DNA from: Acidobacteria bacterium RIFCSPLOWO2_02_FULL_67_21
Lineage (GTDB): Bacteria > Acidobacteriota > Vicinamibacteria > Vicinamibacterales > UBA2999
NCBI GenBank assembly: GCA_001767195.1
Contig: MEKU01000080.1
Coordinates: 20,566-67,084 of the forward strand
DNA: 46,519 nt
Reading direction: 5' to 3'
Below are positions 14,276 to 21,091 of this stretch, one piece after another. Within the stretch, counting starts at the first letter, position 1, and each line of letters starts with the position of its first letter. The notes beneath the pieces were generated by a model, which searched no databases, had not been told where the DNA came from, and saw only the letters and a list, made by a program, of their open reading frames with translations. The translations under genes and the position numbers were made by a program.

Positions 14276-14476
14276 GTGGCTTGGGCTGTCGACCTGCACG
14301 ACCAGTTCATGTCGGAGTTCGAAGCGTTGCCGGAGACAGTACAAGACGAGCTGCTGGCCCACATCGAACCAGGAAGGGGAAGCGACGACCATGAAGAACT
14401 TGGATCACGTTCGGAAGCAATTGAGCACAGCTCGTCGCAAGAAGGTCGCAGCGCGGGCCGCGGCTCTGATCGCTGA
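14276..14476 (+). pseudogene. Truncated HigB-like toxin
   Basis: The frame reads VAWAVDLHDQFMSEFEALPETVQDELLAHIE, which matches the first 30 or so residues of HigB/RelE-type toxins that begin this way and then continue with a core of about 80 residues. Here it turns directly into unrelated sequence (PGRGSDDHEEL) and runs out of frame into higA. The missing core carries the RNA-cleaving residues, so the toxin should be inactive. An internal deletion is the simplest cause. Confidence 0.6.
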
Positions 14477-14720
14477 AGAGAGGACGCTTCAAGAACTGCG
14501 GCAGGCACACAAACTCACCCAGAAGCGGATGGCGGAAGTCCTCGGCATCGGTCAGGACAGCGTGTCGAGGCTCGAGCAGCGTAGCGATCTTCTCATCTCC
14601 ACGCTGCGTGGATATGTCGAGGCGATGGGCGGACGTTTGTCGCTAATTGCGGAATTTCCAAATCAGGAGCCCGTCATTCTGGCCGGCCTGAAGGCGATCG
14701 AGGCAGAGCAGAGTCGATAG
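14391..14720 (+). CDS. HigA-like XRE-family antitoxin
   Basis: A 109-aa protein with a helix-turn-helix near residues 35-75 (LQELRQAHKLTQKRMAEVLGIGQDSVSRLEQ) followed by TLRGYVEAMGGRLSLIAEFP, the usual ending of HigA/XRE antitoxins encoded after HigB. A purine-rich AGGAAGGGGA lies 10 nt before the ATG. With its toxin truncated it is an orphan that could still act as a DNA-binding repressor or neutralise related toxins. Confidence 0.82.
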   Translation: MKNLDHVRKQLSTARRKKVAARAAALIAEERTLQELRQAHKLTQKRMAEVLGIGQDSVSRLEQRSDLLISTLRGYVEAMGGRLSLIAEFPNQEPVILAGLKAIEAEQSR

Positions 14721-15053
14721 CGCTCAGACCTTGAATTACTGGGGTTGGTGTTCCGTACTCAGGCCAGCGACTCTGGACGCCGGACGAGCGCAAGCGCATC
14801 GCGTTTCCCATTCTCGGTGCTTCACCGTGTGAGGGTGTCCCGCAATCGTCTTCGGACGGCGATCTGATTTCTTAGGCTTTCGGAACAGTTAAGACGGTGT
14901 GGGGCGTGTCCCGCAAACAGGTGTTTCCGGGACAGACACCACCAGGCCCGGTACCGGGAAGGGCCGCCGCAACCGAAGTCGCGATGCGTCTGCAACACCG
15001 TTTGTTCACGTCGTTGACTCACCATTCGGAATTGCGGTGATCAGCCCAGCCGT
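14721..15053. other. Intergenic region of about 330 bp without a gene
   Basis: No supported coding frame on either strand. The only structure seen is the inverted repeat at 14896-14942. Short frames here lack family resemblance or start signals. Confidence 0.5.
14896..14942. repeat. REP-like inverted repeat with GTGTCCCG/CGGGACAGAC arms
   Basis: GTGTGGGGCGTGTCCCG, a short loop containing CAGGTGTTTC, then CGGGACAGACACCAC. The GGTGTCTGTCCCG half resembles sequences near REP-associated transposases. No transposase is present here. Confidence 0.45.
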
Positions 15054-15150
15054 AGGAGGACGTATGCGGCGAATGTCGAACGTGATCCTGTCAGGTCTCA
15101 TTCTTTTCGTCGCAGGGTGTGCCGCTCCACCAGCCAGCCGCCAGCGGCGG
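15054..15150 (+). other. Lipoprotein signal out of frame with the amidohydrolase
   Basis: A perfect AGGAGG (15054-15059) precedes ATG 15064, which opens MRRMSNVILSGLILFVAGCAAPPAS, a bacterial lipoprotein signal with lipobox VAGC. This frame stops at 15186 without a domain. The amidohydrolase continues one frame away, and one missing base between about 15120 and 15150 would join them. The start signals thus belong to the amidohydrolase as an ancestral lipoprotein. Confidence 0.65.
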
Positions 15151-16484
15151 CACGAAGCGCCACACTATTCGAGGGCGCGCGGCTGATTATCGGTGACGAG
15201 GCCCCGCCCATCGAAGATTCCGCGTTCGTAGTGCAGGATGGCAAGTTCACTTCTGTCGGCCGACGCGGTCAGGTGCAGGCCCCGGACGGGGCCGCTCGGG
15301 TCGATCTGACGGGCAAGACCGTCATGCCCGGCATCATCGAGGCACACGCACACCTGGGGTACTGGAAAGATCTAAAACCCTCGGGGGAAAACTTCACGCG
15401 CGAGCAACTCCTCCAGGATTTGCAGCGCTTCGCGTACCACGGCGTCGTCGCGGTCCACAGCATGGGAGCGGACCGCAGAGAGATCGCGTGGCCGTTGCGC
15501 GATGAGCTCCGGGCGAATCCGCGCCCCGATGCGGCGATGTATCTCTCGGCCGGTGGGTTCTCCACGCCGAAGGGCGGACCCGCGCCGCCTCTCGACGCGG
15601 CCGTTCGCGTGGTGACGAACGAGGAGGAAGTGCGAAAGGAGATTCAGGAGCTGGTTGCGAAGAAGGCCGACTTCGTCAAAGTGTGGCAGGACATCCGGCG
15701 TGAGCTGATGCCCAGGCCTGTGATTGAATTCCTCATCGCCGAGGCCCACAGGAACAACCTCCGCGTCGTGGCCCATACTCACGCGATGTCGGATTTCAAG
15801 CACCTGCTGCGAGCCGGGCTCGACGCGTTCGCCCATCCGACGTGGCGCCAGACAGAAGTCGAACCGGTGGACGATGAGCTCATCGCGCTGTTCAAGGCGC
15901 ATCCGAACGTGCCGGTGATGCCCGGCTTCTGGACACCGCGCCACGAGATCTACGGTGCGCGGCCTTACTGGCTCGACGATCCGCTGCTTGCCGAGACGTT
16001 CACGCAGGCCGAGATCAAGGCGTTGGAGAATCCAAAGATACCCAGTGACGCGCCTCAGACGTGGGCGAGCGGCCCCGTGCCCCGGAGTATGAAGAGGCTC
16101 AAAGCGGCGGGCGTTCGGTTCGTGCTTGGGACCGACATGGGCGGAGGCTTTTCACTTGAACACGACCCTACACCCGCCTATCTGGGATGGAGCACGCACA
16201 TCGAGATGGAGAGCATGGTGAAGGCCGGTCTGACGCCGAGCGAGGTCATAACAGCGGCCACGCGCAACTCCGCTCAAATCCTCGGGCTCGATCAACTTGG
16301 CACGGTGGCCTCTGGCAAGAACGTCGACTTCCTTGTGCTCGACGCGAATCCGCTGGACAACATCGCCAACACGCGCCGGATCTCGCGCGTGTACCTGCGG
16401 GGCGGGCAAGTCGACCGCGCGGCACTGAGAACACAGTTGAAGGGCGGGTCTGCAGCCGCAACGCGTCCGCCGACAACCGATTGA
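15117..16484 (+). CDS. Amidohydrolase-family metal-dependent hydrolase (likely frameshifted at N-terminus)
   Basis: The main frame gives 455 aa with an amidohydrolase (imidazolonepropionase/prolidase-like) fold: TVMPGIIEAHAHLGY with the HxH metal pair, FVKVWQDIRRE with a candidate carbamylated lysine, VAHTHAMSD, AFAHPTW and LGTDMGGGFSLEHD with the catalytic Asp. The C-terminal DFLVLDANPLDNIANTRRI closes the beta-sandwich. All metal ligands are intact. The GTG at 15117 lacks a ribosome site, whereas a perfect one serves the out-of-frame lipoprotein leader. It is either a recent pseudogene or a protein that lost export. The substrate is unknown. Confidence 0.75.
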   Translation: MCRSTSQPPAAARSATLFEGARLIIGDEAPPIEDSAFVVQDGKFTSVGRRGQVQAPDGAARVDLTGKTVMPGIIEAHAHLGYWKDLKPSGENFTREQLLQDLQRFAYHGVVAVHSMGADRREIAWPLRDELRANPRPDAAMYLSAGGFSTPKGGPAPPLDAAVRVVTNEEEVRKEIQELVAKKADFVKVWQDIRRELMPRPVIEFLIAEAHRNNLRVVAHTHAMSDFKHLLRAGLDAFAHPTWRQTEVEPVDDELIALFKAHPNVPVMPGFWTPRHEIYGARPYWLDDPLLAETFTQAEIKALENPKIPSDAPQTWASGPVPRSMKRLKAAGVRFVLGTDMGGGFSLEHDPTPAYLGWSTHIEMESMVKAGLTPSEVITAATRNSAQILGLDQLGTVASGKNVDFLVLDANPLDNIANTRRISRVYLRGGQVDRAALRTQLKGGSAAATRPPTTD

Positions 16485-16495
16485 CGCCGAGTTTG

Positions 16496-17287
16496 ATGGC
16501 GACGTCAGATCATGCGAACACGACAGTCTCCCGGCGCAGCTTTCTTGCGGCCTGCGCGGCGCTTGACACCGTGGCCACCCATGACGGAGATCTCGATGCT
16601 GTCTGGCGAGAAGCGTTTGGCGAAGGCCAATTGCTTCCGGTCGGCACTCGCAGTTTGATTGCGCAGGGCGTCCTCGTTTTGCGGGAGTTCTCCAGCGGCC
16701 AATGCGAAGTGGTGTCGGGCCCGGAGATTCAAGGTTGTCGTAAAGCCTTGGTTGCAATGGCACTCGTAGAGCCCTTTATTCACGGATTTTCTGGGACTGC
16801 GACGCGGCCAAGAACGCAGCCTTCCCTGGTCAATGGTTGGGTGGAGGTCGAGGGCTGCGAGGTTCGACAGGTTGACTACCTGCCAAAAGGGCTTGAGGCG
16901 GTAACCCAGTTGCTCCGCACGATGAGCCCGCCTTCCGTAACCTTGGTCGGGGGAGTACACACTCCCGGTGGGTTTCTGCTCGTTCCAAACTTTCTTCCGA
17001 GCGTGAGGGCCCCGGACGTCGGATCAATGTACGTGGTATTCGGCGACGGCGGTTCACATCCGTGCATCCAGAGTGTCGATAAACCTGGTGAATGGATCCT
17101 TCCCAAGAGCGTGGACCAGCCCGGACTCTTCACGTTGCGCGCGTCCTGGTCCATTCGAACAGAAGCGGGCCCGGTAGAGAGAACTAGCGACAAGGCAGAA
17201 CCTATCCACCTAGCCGCGTACGGGCCGCGCTGCCGACGTGCTATCCGGCATCCTCGTCGGCTGATTCGATCGCGGAACCTTACCTGA
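16496..17287 (+). CDS. Unrecognised protein with Tat-like leader
   Basis: A 263-aa frame starting MATSDHANTTVSRRSFLAACAALD, where SRRSFLA fits the twin-arginine motif; the hydrophobic stretch after it is short. The rest (VLVLREFSSGQCEVVSG, VTLVGGVHTPGGFLLVPNFLP, SMYVVFGDGGSHP, FTLRASWSI) looks beta-rich, but I recognise no family. It begins 11 nt after the amidohydrolase. Third codon positions use A/T clearly more than the flanking core genes, consistent with transferred DNA. The leader may have been fused to unrelated sequence by deletion. The first 103 codons of the track ORF are a shadow of the amidohydrolase. Confidence 0.5.
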   Translation: MATSDHANTTVSRRSFLAACAALDTVATHDGDLDAVWREAFGEGQLLPVGTRSLIAQGVLVLREFSSGQCEVVSGPEIQGCRKALVAMALVEPFIHGFSGTATRPRTQPSLVNGWVEVEGCEVRQVDYLPKGLEAVTQLLRTMSPPSVTLVGGVHTPGGFLLVPNFLPSVRAPDVGSMYVVFGDGGSHPCIQSVDKPGEWILPKSVDQPGLFTLRASWSIRTEAGPVERTSDKAEPIHLAAYGPRCRRAIRHPRRLIRSRNLT

Positions 17288-17358
17288 ACGGCTCAGCGGT
17301 TGAGAACCTGACCACGCGCTCCTTCGAACGGCGTCGTGTGCTGTGGATGTGAATTAGC

Positions 17359-18171
17359 TCAAAAGGCGACGGTGACGCGCAGAAAGGTTGCACGAATCGA
17401 GGTGGCGCCTTTGACCTCGCTCGTGTTCTGGCCCTCGAAGAGAGCCTCGAGCTCCTTTTGAAGATCCGCGGCTTTGCCGCTCTGTTCTGCGGCGGCGAAC
17501 GCATTCATCGTGGGCCCGTAGTAGTTTCTGAAGTCAGCGACAAACGCAGATGGTGAGCCGGGAGGCCTAAAAGTATATGTGTCTCTGAAGAAGGAGATCT
17601 TCTCGGCTGGAACCCCCACCGCCGCAAATCGCTCGATCACGTTGCTCTCGATCCCCCACGTCATTGGACTGACAAAGCCCTCTGGCGGTGGCGGCGAGTA
17701 GGAGGAGCTGATTTTCAGAATCTGCGCGACCAGCGTCGGATCGCCAGGAATCCAGTTCCCCATGACGATGCGGCCGCCGGGCCTGGTCACGCGCACCATC
17801 TCCTTCGCCACGTCGAACGGTTTGGGCGCGAACATGGCGCCGAAGATGCTCACGACCAAATCGAAACTGTGATCGGCCAGTTCGCTCAAGTTGGTAGCAT
17901 CGCCTTCCTGGAACCGGCAGTTCGTCAGGCCTTCTTGCTGCGCGCGTTTGTTCCCGGCTTCTACAAGATTGCTCGCGATGTCGACGCCGAGGACGTCGGC
18001 GCCCAGCCTGGCCTCGGGCAGGGCCGTCGTTCCGTCGCCGCATCCCAGATCCAGCACCTTCAATCCCGGGGTAATGCCCAGTCCGGCGACGACCGCCTCT
18101 CCGCTCTCCCGCATGCTCGCCGCGATCCGCGTGAAGTCACCCTTTTCCCACAATGCCTTGTTCGGATTCAT
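17359..18171 (-). CDS. Class I SAM-dependent methyltransferase (UbiE-like)
   Basis: A 270-aa protein from ATG 18171 (MNPNKALWEKGDFTRIAAS), with minus-strand CTGGAGGA upstream supporting this start over the track start at 18261. Motif I is VLDLGCGDGTTALP near residue 45, then VLGVDIASNLVEAGNKRA, FQEGDATNL, SFDLVVSIFGAMFAPKPFDVAKEMVRVTRPGG and MGNWIPGD. The layout matches UbiE/small-molecule methyltransferases; the acceptor is unknown. It is convergent with the Tat-leader gene inside the island. Confidence 0.87.
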   Translation of the reverse strand: MNPNKALWEKGDFTRIAASMRESGEAVVAGLGITPGLKVLDLGCGDGTTALPEARLGADVLGVDIASNLVEAGNKRAQQEGLTNCRFQEGDATNLSELADHSFDLVVSIFGAMFAPKPFDVAKEMVRVTRPGGRIVMGNWIPGDPTLVAQILKISSSYSPPPPEGFVSPMTWGIESNVIERFAAVGVPAEKISFFRDTYTFRPPGSPSAFVADFRNYYGPTMNAFAAAEQSGKAADLQKELEALFEGQNTSEVKGATSIRATFLRVTVAF

Positions 18172-18451
18172 GTGACGTTGTTCCTCCAGCGCAGCGCTTA
18201 GTGTAAGGCGATAAAATCTTGATGGCGACGTGACGTGTCGGATTTGCTGTCGGTCGCGCAACGCGACTTAAGAAGCCCTCGACAACGTCGTTAGCACTGC
18301 CTAAATCAACCCCGGCTACCATCACGAGTTCTTCGGGCGTTGCCGTGATGCGTTCGACCGGCACGTCGAGGTCTTCTGGTGCTCGCACGGCCAATACATA
18401 CTCGGCGAGCTTTTGGTTCCACTCACGGTAAATCCAGCGAAGCCAGTCCAA
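18137..18451 (-). pseudogene. Possible gene remnant upstream of the methyltransferase
   Basis: The frame from TTG 18451 reads LDWLRWIYREWNQKLAEYVLAVRAPEDLDVPVERITATPEELVMVAG, protein-like for about 70 residues before becoming low-quality and overlapping the methyltransferase start by 35 nt. I recognise no family. It is probably a fragment of a larger gene. Confidence 0.25.
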
Positions 18452-18484
18452 ATGTGTTTCGTCTCCGTCCGCGTGGTCTTTCGT

Positions 18485-18668
18485 AGGTCACGCTAGGGAC
18501 CCCCGGATTGAGCCTGCAGGCCGGAGTATAGCCGGATGAGCTTCGGTTGAGGCGAGGCCGAAGCATTGATTTGAACGCCTGAGCGCCGCCCAGCCCCGAG
18601 GCGTTCTATTTGGGCGAGGGCGCTCGGGCACGGACGATCTGCGTCAGGCAGGGCTGGAGTTCACATCC
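18485..18668. other. Intergenic stretch without a recognised gene
   Basis: No coding frame, RNA or repeat was supported here; it lies between the gene remnant and the integrase remnant. Confidence 0.4.
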
Positions 18669-18683
18669 TACGCAAATTGCGTA
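18669..18683. promoter_or_regulatory. Perfect 15-bp palindrome near the integrase remnant
   Basis: TACGCAA-A-TTGCGTA, a 7-1-7 perfect palindrome in an AT-richer patch about 75 bp beyond the integrase stop. It could be an operator or a recombination accessory site. No cognate protein is known here. Confidence 0.35.
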
Positions 18684-18759
18684 CTCATGATGTAGGCAAG
18701 GCGCCTCTGAATAGAGCGCAGCGCAGTTCGATTCGCGTGACGGTCGCCACGCCGACTCG

Positions 18760-19046
18760 TCATTGTCGAGATCGATGCGCATGACGCTTTCGGATCGAAA
18801 CGATGGCGGCGCCCTGCTTCGGTTTTTCGGTCAGGATCGCGGTAAGCGCCCGGTCCCACGCCTTTAGCGCCATCCGCTTTTCTGCATCGTAAGAATGCCG
18901 GTCATAGACGCGCGTCGCGCGGGCCCCGCCTTCAACATGGTTGAGTACCTTGGAAATGTGGTCTCGTGGGATTCCCGCCTCGGCCATCCGCGCAGCGCAA
19001 ATCGTGTCCGCGGAAACATGCCACGCTGATTGACGCGACCGCGGAG
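18760..19046 (-). pseudogene. Tyrosine recombinase (integrase) C-terminal remnant
   Basis: The minus-strand frame reads ADTICAARMAEAGIPRDHISKVLNHVEGG then ATRVYDRHSYDAEKRMAL, the end of a phage-type integrase including the catalytic tyrosine region. Everything upstream, including the catalytic Arg-Lys part of the domain, is missing; a TAG closes the frame near 19062 and the remnant begins almost at the tRNA. It is too short to recombine. Its place just inside the tRNA 3' end is the standard position for an island integrase. Confidence 0.75.
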
Positions 19047-19073
19047 TGCTACCCCAGTGCTACCCGAGAAGTT

Positions 19074-19089
19074 GAAGGATGGTGGACCT
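19074..19089 (-). repeat. Candidate attL: tRNA-side 16-bp repeat
   Basis: GAAGGATGGTGGACCT, covering the encoded CCA and the acceptor stem of tRNA-Ala; identical copy at 12962-12977. Confidence 0.7.
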
Positions 19090-19155
19090 GACCGGGATCG
19101 AACCGGTGACCTCCTGAATGCCATTCAGGCGCGCTCCCAACTGCGCTACAGGCCC
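19080..19155 (-). tRNA. tRNA-Ala (anticodon GGC)
   Basis: The minus strand folds as a complete tRNA: acceptor GGGCCTG pairing CAGGTCC with the alanine-identity G3-U70 wobble, D-arm GTAGCGCAGTTGGGAGCGC, anticodon stem CCTGA/TCAGG with loop ATGGCAT (anticodon GGC), T-arm CCGGTTCGATCCCGG, discriminator A and encoded CCA. A TAGGAT -10-like hexamer lies upstream. It is the integration target of the proposed island, and the gene remains intact. Confidence 0.96.
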
Positions 19156-19226
19156 ACGTCGGGTAGGAAATTTCATCCTAACATGGCCTGTGTGACCTCG
19201 GGTGTCACCGCCCCCGGCTACAGTGC

Positions 19227-19448
19227 CTACGAGGCCGTCTCTACAGGGGAATGGCGGCGATGGGCCAGCGAGAGCCACTCCGTGAGCAGCTGCGCGGCTT
19301 CGTCCGGCGTCGGGCCGTAAAACGGCATCATCGCCGAGGGAACCCCCGGCGCGCGCAACAGCTGCGCCCGCCATCGGTTGCTGACGGGCATCACCTCGAT
19401 CAGGTACGTACGCCCGCCGATGGTTTGTTCGAAGCGATGAACGGTCAC
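19227..19448 (-). CDS. Small conserved hypothetical protein (73 aa)
   Basis: From GTG 19448 the product reads VTVHRFEQTIGGRTYLIEVMPVSNRWRAQLLRAPG ... MMPFYGPTPDEAAQLLTEWLSLAHRR. It looks like a compact alpha-beta protein with a helix at the C-terminus; I recall similar proteins in related genomes but know no function. The track's longer start at 19640 crosses the regulatory region and is rejected. It lies just outside the island, next to the tRNA. Confidence 0.65.
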   Translation of the reverse strand: MTVHRFEQTIGGRTYLIEVMPVSNRWRAQLLRAPGVPSAMMPFYGPTPDEAAQLLTEWLSLAHRRHSPVETAS

Positions 19449-19580
19449 GTCGTGCTGTTTCTGAGTGAATGAGCGAGATGAGTAACGGCGCACGATCTTA
19501 CCCGTCGAGCGGTACCGATCAAGCGAAGCGCCACACGAAGGCGGCATCCGCAGCGCCTGCGGCGCCGGCCACAGAAGACA

Positions 19581-19607
19581 GCGCGCCGAAAAAAACTTTC
19601 GGCGCGC
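19581..19607. repeat. 11-bp perfect hairpin beside the 11-bp array
   Basis: GCGCGCCGAAA, a short loop, then TTTCGGCGCGC. No T-tract follows on either strand, so it is not a clear terminator. It ends 4 bp before the first DnaA-box-like unit. Confidence 0.6.
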
Positions 19608-19610
19608 AGC

Positions 19611-19652
19611 TTCTCCACAAGTTTTACACGCTTCATCCACAGCTTTTCCACA
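19611..19652 (+). promoter_or_regulatory. Four DnaA-box-like 9-mers at 11-bp spacing
   Basis: TTCTCCACA (19611), TTTTACACG (19622), TCATCCACA (19633) and TTTTCCACA (19644) are all in the same orientation and start exactly 11 bp apart. The last fits TTWTNCACA perfectly and the others differ by one base. The phase puts all sites on nearly one face of the helix. It lies in the 269-bp gap between divergent genes. It could be a DnaA-binding cluster or an unrelated tandem operator. Confidence 0.5.
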
Positions 19653-19717
19653 CCTGCGTCCGGTATCGGATCGCGGCGGCCCGCAGAGGAGTAGAATGGG
19701 TCACCGCACCAACATCT

Positions 19718-21091
19718 GTGATCAAGAAGGTCTGCGTCTTCCTGTTCGTGTGGCTTGCGATTCCGTGCACGGCCGCGCCGGCGTCGGATGCCATGCTGCT
19801 CCGACTGTACCTCACCGACGGCAGCAGCATCGTCAGCTACGGCGAGTTTGCGCGCGTCGGCGAGCAGGTGATTGTCTCGATGGTGATGAGCGGCGCCGAC
19901 GAGCCGCGGCTGCACGCGGCCACGCTGCCGGCCAGCGCCATCGATTGGATGCGCACGGACCTTCATGCCGCATCGGCGCGGTATCAGTGGTACGCGCGCA
20001 CACGCGGCGAGGACGATTTCAGGCGATTGACCGACGACGTGGCGTCCGTGCTCAATACCGTCGTGTCGAGCAAAGACCGTGCCCGGGCCCTCGAGTTTGC
20101 CGAGAAGGCGCGCGCCACGCTGGCGGAGTGGCCCCGGCAGCATTACGGATACCGGCAGCGCGACGTCCGCGAAATTCTCGCTGTCCTGGACGAGGCCATC
20201 TCGGACCTTCGAGCGGCGACCGGTGCCAGCGCCTTCAATTTGTCGCTGGTCGCCGACCCGCCGGATGTTCCGCTCGAGCCGCTGGCGGTCCTCCCGACGG
20301 CTCGCGAGCAGATTGACCAGGCCCTGCGCGTCGCCGGCCTGACGGTCCGTCCGGCCGAGCGCGTCGCGCTGCTGCAGGCCGTCTTGCAGCTGCTCGATGA
20401 AGCCGGGGCCACGATTCCGTCGGGCGACGCGGCGGTCTGGCGGCGTTCGGCTGAGGCGGTCATCGCCGAGGAGCAGACCGTCGATGCGCGCTACGCGGAG
20501 ATGACGCGTCGCCTGATGACGGATGCGACACGCGGCGCGGCGCGTGCGCAGGTCACCTCGGTCGAGCGCGTGCTCAGCCGGATTCCCCGTGAGGACGCGC
20601 GGCTCGGACGCCGGCGTCCCGAGGTCATGCAGGCACTGTCCGCATCGGTCCAGGGACAGCTGGACGCGGCCCGGCGTCTCCGCCTTCTGCGGGACCAGTG
20701 GGCGATCCGGCGTTCGCTCTACACCGAGTACCAGCGGAAAGTCGGCGCTCAGGTAATCCAGCTCGTCAAAGCCCAGCCGGCGCTCGAATCGATCAGGCGC
20801 CTCGACGGTCCGCCGCCCGAAACACTTCTGACCGTTCAAGCGGGGTTGCGCGGCGGCGCTGAACGTCTGGACCGCGTCGATCCGCCCGTCGATCTTCGAA
20901 CCGCGCACGAGCTGCTCATCGGCGCGTGGCGGTTTGCGGAAAGCGCCGTGGCCGGACGGTTTCAGGCGGCCCGCACCGCCGACGTGCCGGCAGCCTGGGA
21001 GGCCTCCTCGTCCGCCGCCGGCGCGCTGCTGCTCCTGTCGCGGTTCCAGCAGGAGCTTCGCACGCTTCTGGAGCCCCCGCAGCTGCAGTGA
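19718..21091 (+). CDS. Secreted helical protein of unknown function, coupled to addB
   Basis: From GTG 19718 the product (457 aa) starts VIKKVCVFLFVWLAIPCTAAPASDA, a signal peptide. The next part (LRLYLTDGSSIVSYGEFARVGEQVIVSMVM) resembles a small beta domain, and the rest is helical and coiled-coil-like, rich in Arg, Ala and Glu. I know no family. The track start at 19469 would translate the hairpin and array and is unlikely. Its stop overlaps the addB start (GTGA), so a probably extracytoplasmic protein is translationally coupled to a recombination nuclease, which is unexpected. Confidence 0.75.
   Translation: MIKKVCVFLFVWLAIPCTAAPASDAMLLRLYLTDGSSIVSYGEFARVGEQVIVSMVMSGADEPRLHAATLPASAIDWMRTDLHAASARYQWYARTRGEDDFRRLTDDVASVLNTVVSSKDRARALEFAEKARATLAEWPRQHYGYRQRDVREILAVLDEAISDLRAATGASAFNLSLVADPPDVPLEPLAVLPTAREQIDQALRVAGLTVRPAERVALLQAVLQLLDEAGATIPSGDAAVWRRSAEAVIAEEQTVDARYAEMTRRLMTDATRGAARAQVTSVERVLSRIPREDARLGRRRPEVMQALSASVQGQLDAARRLRLLRDQWAIRRSLYTEYQRKVGAQVIQLVKAQPALESIRRLDGPPPETLLTVQAGLRGGAERLDRVDPPVDLRTAHELLIGAWRFAESAVAGRFQAARTADVPAAWEASSSAAGALLLLSRFQQELRTLLEPPQLQ

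Noticed and set aside
19445-20908. 487-aa minus-strand ORF
   Set aside because: Antisense to the secreted helical protein and composed of shadow-type sequence; the real genes explain the region.
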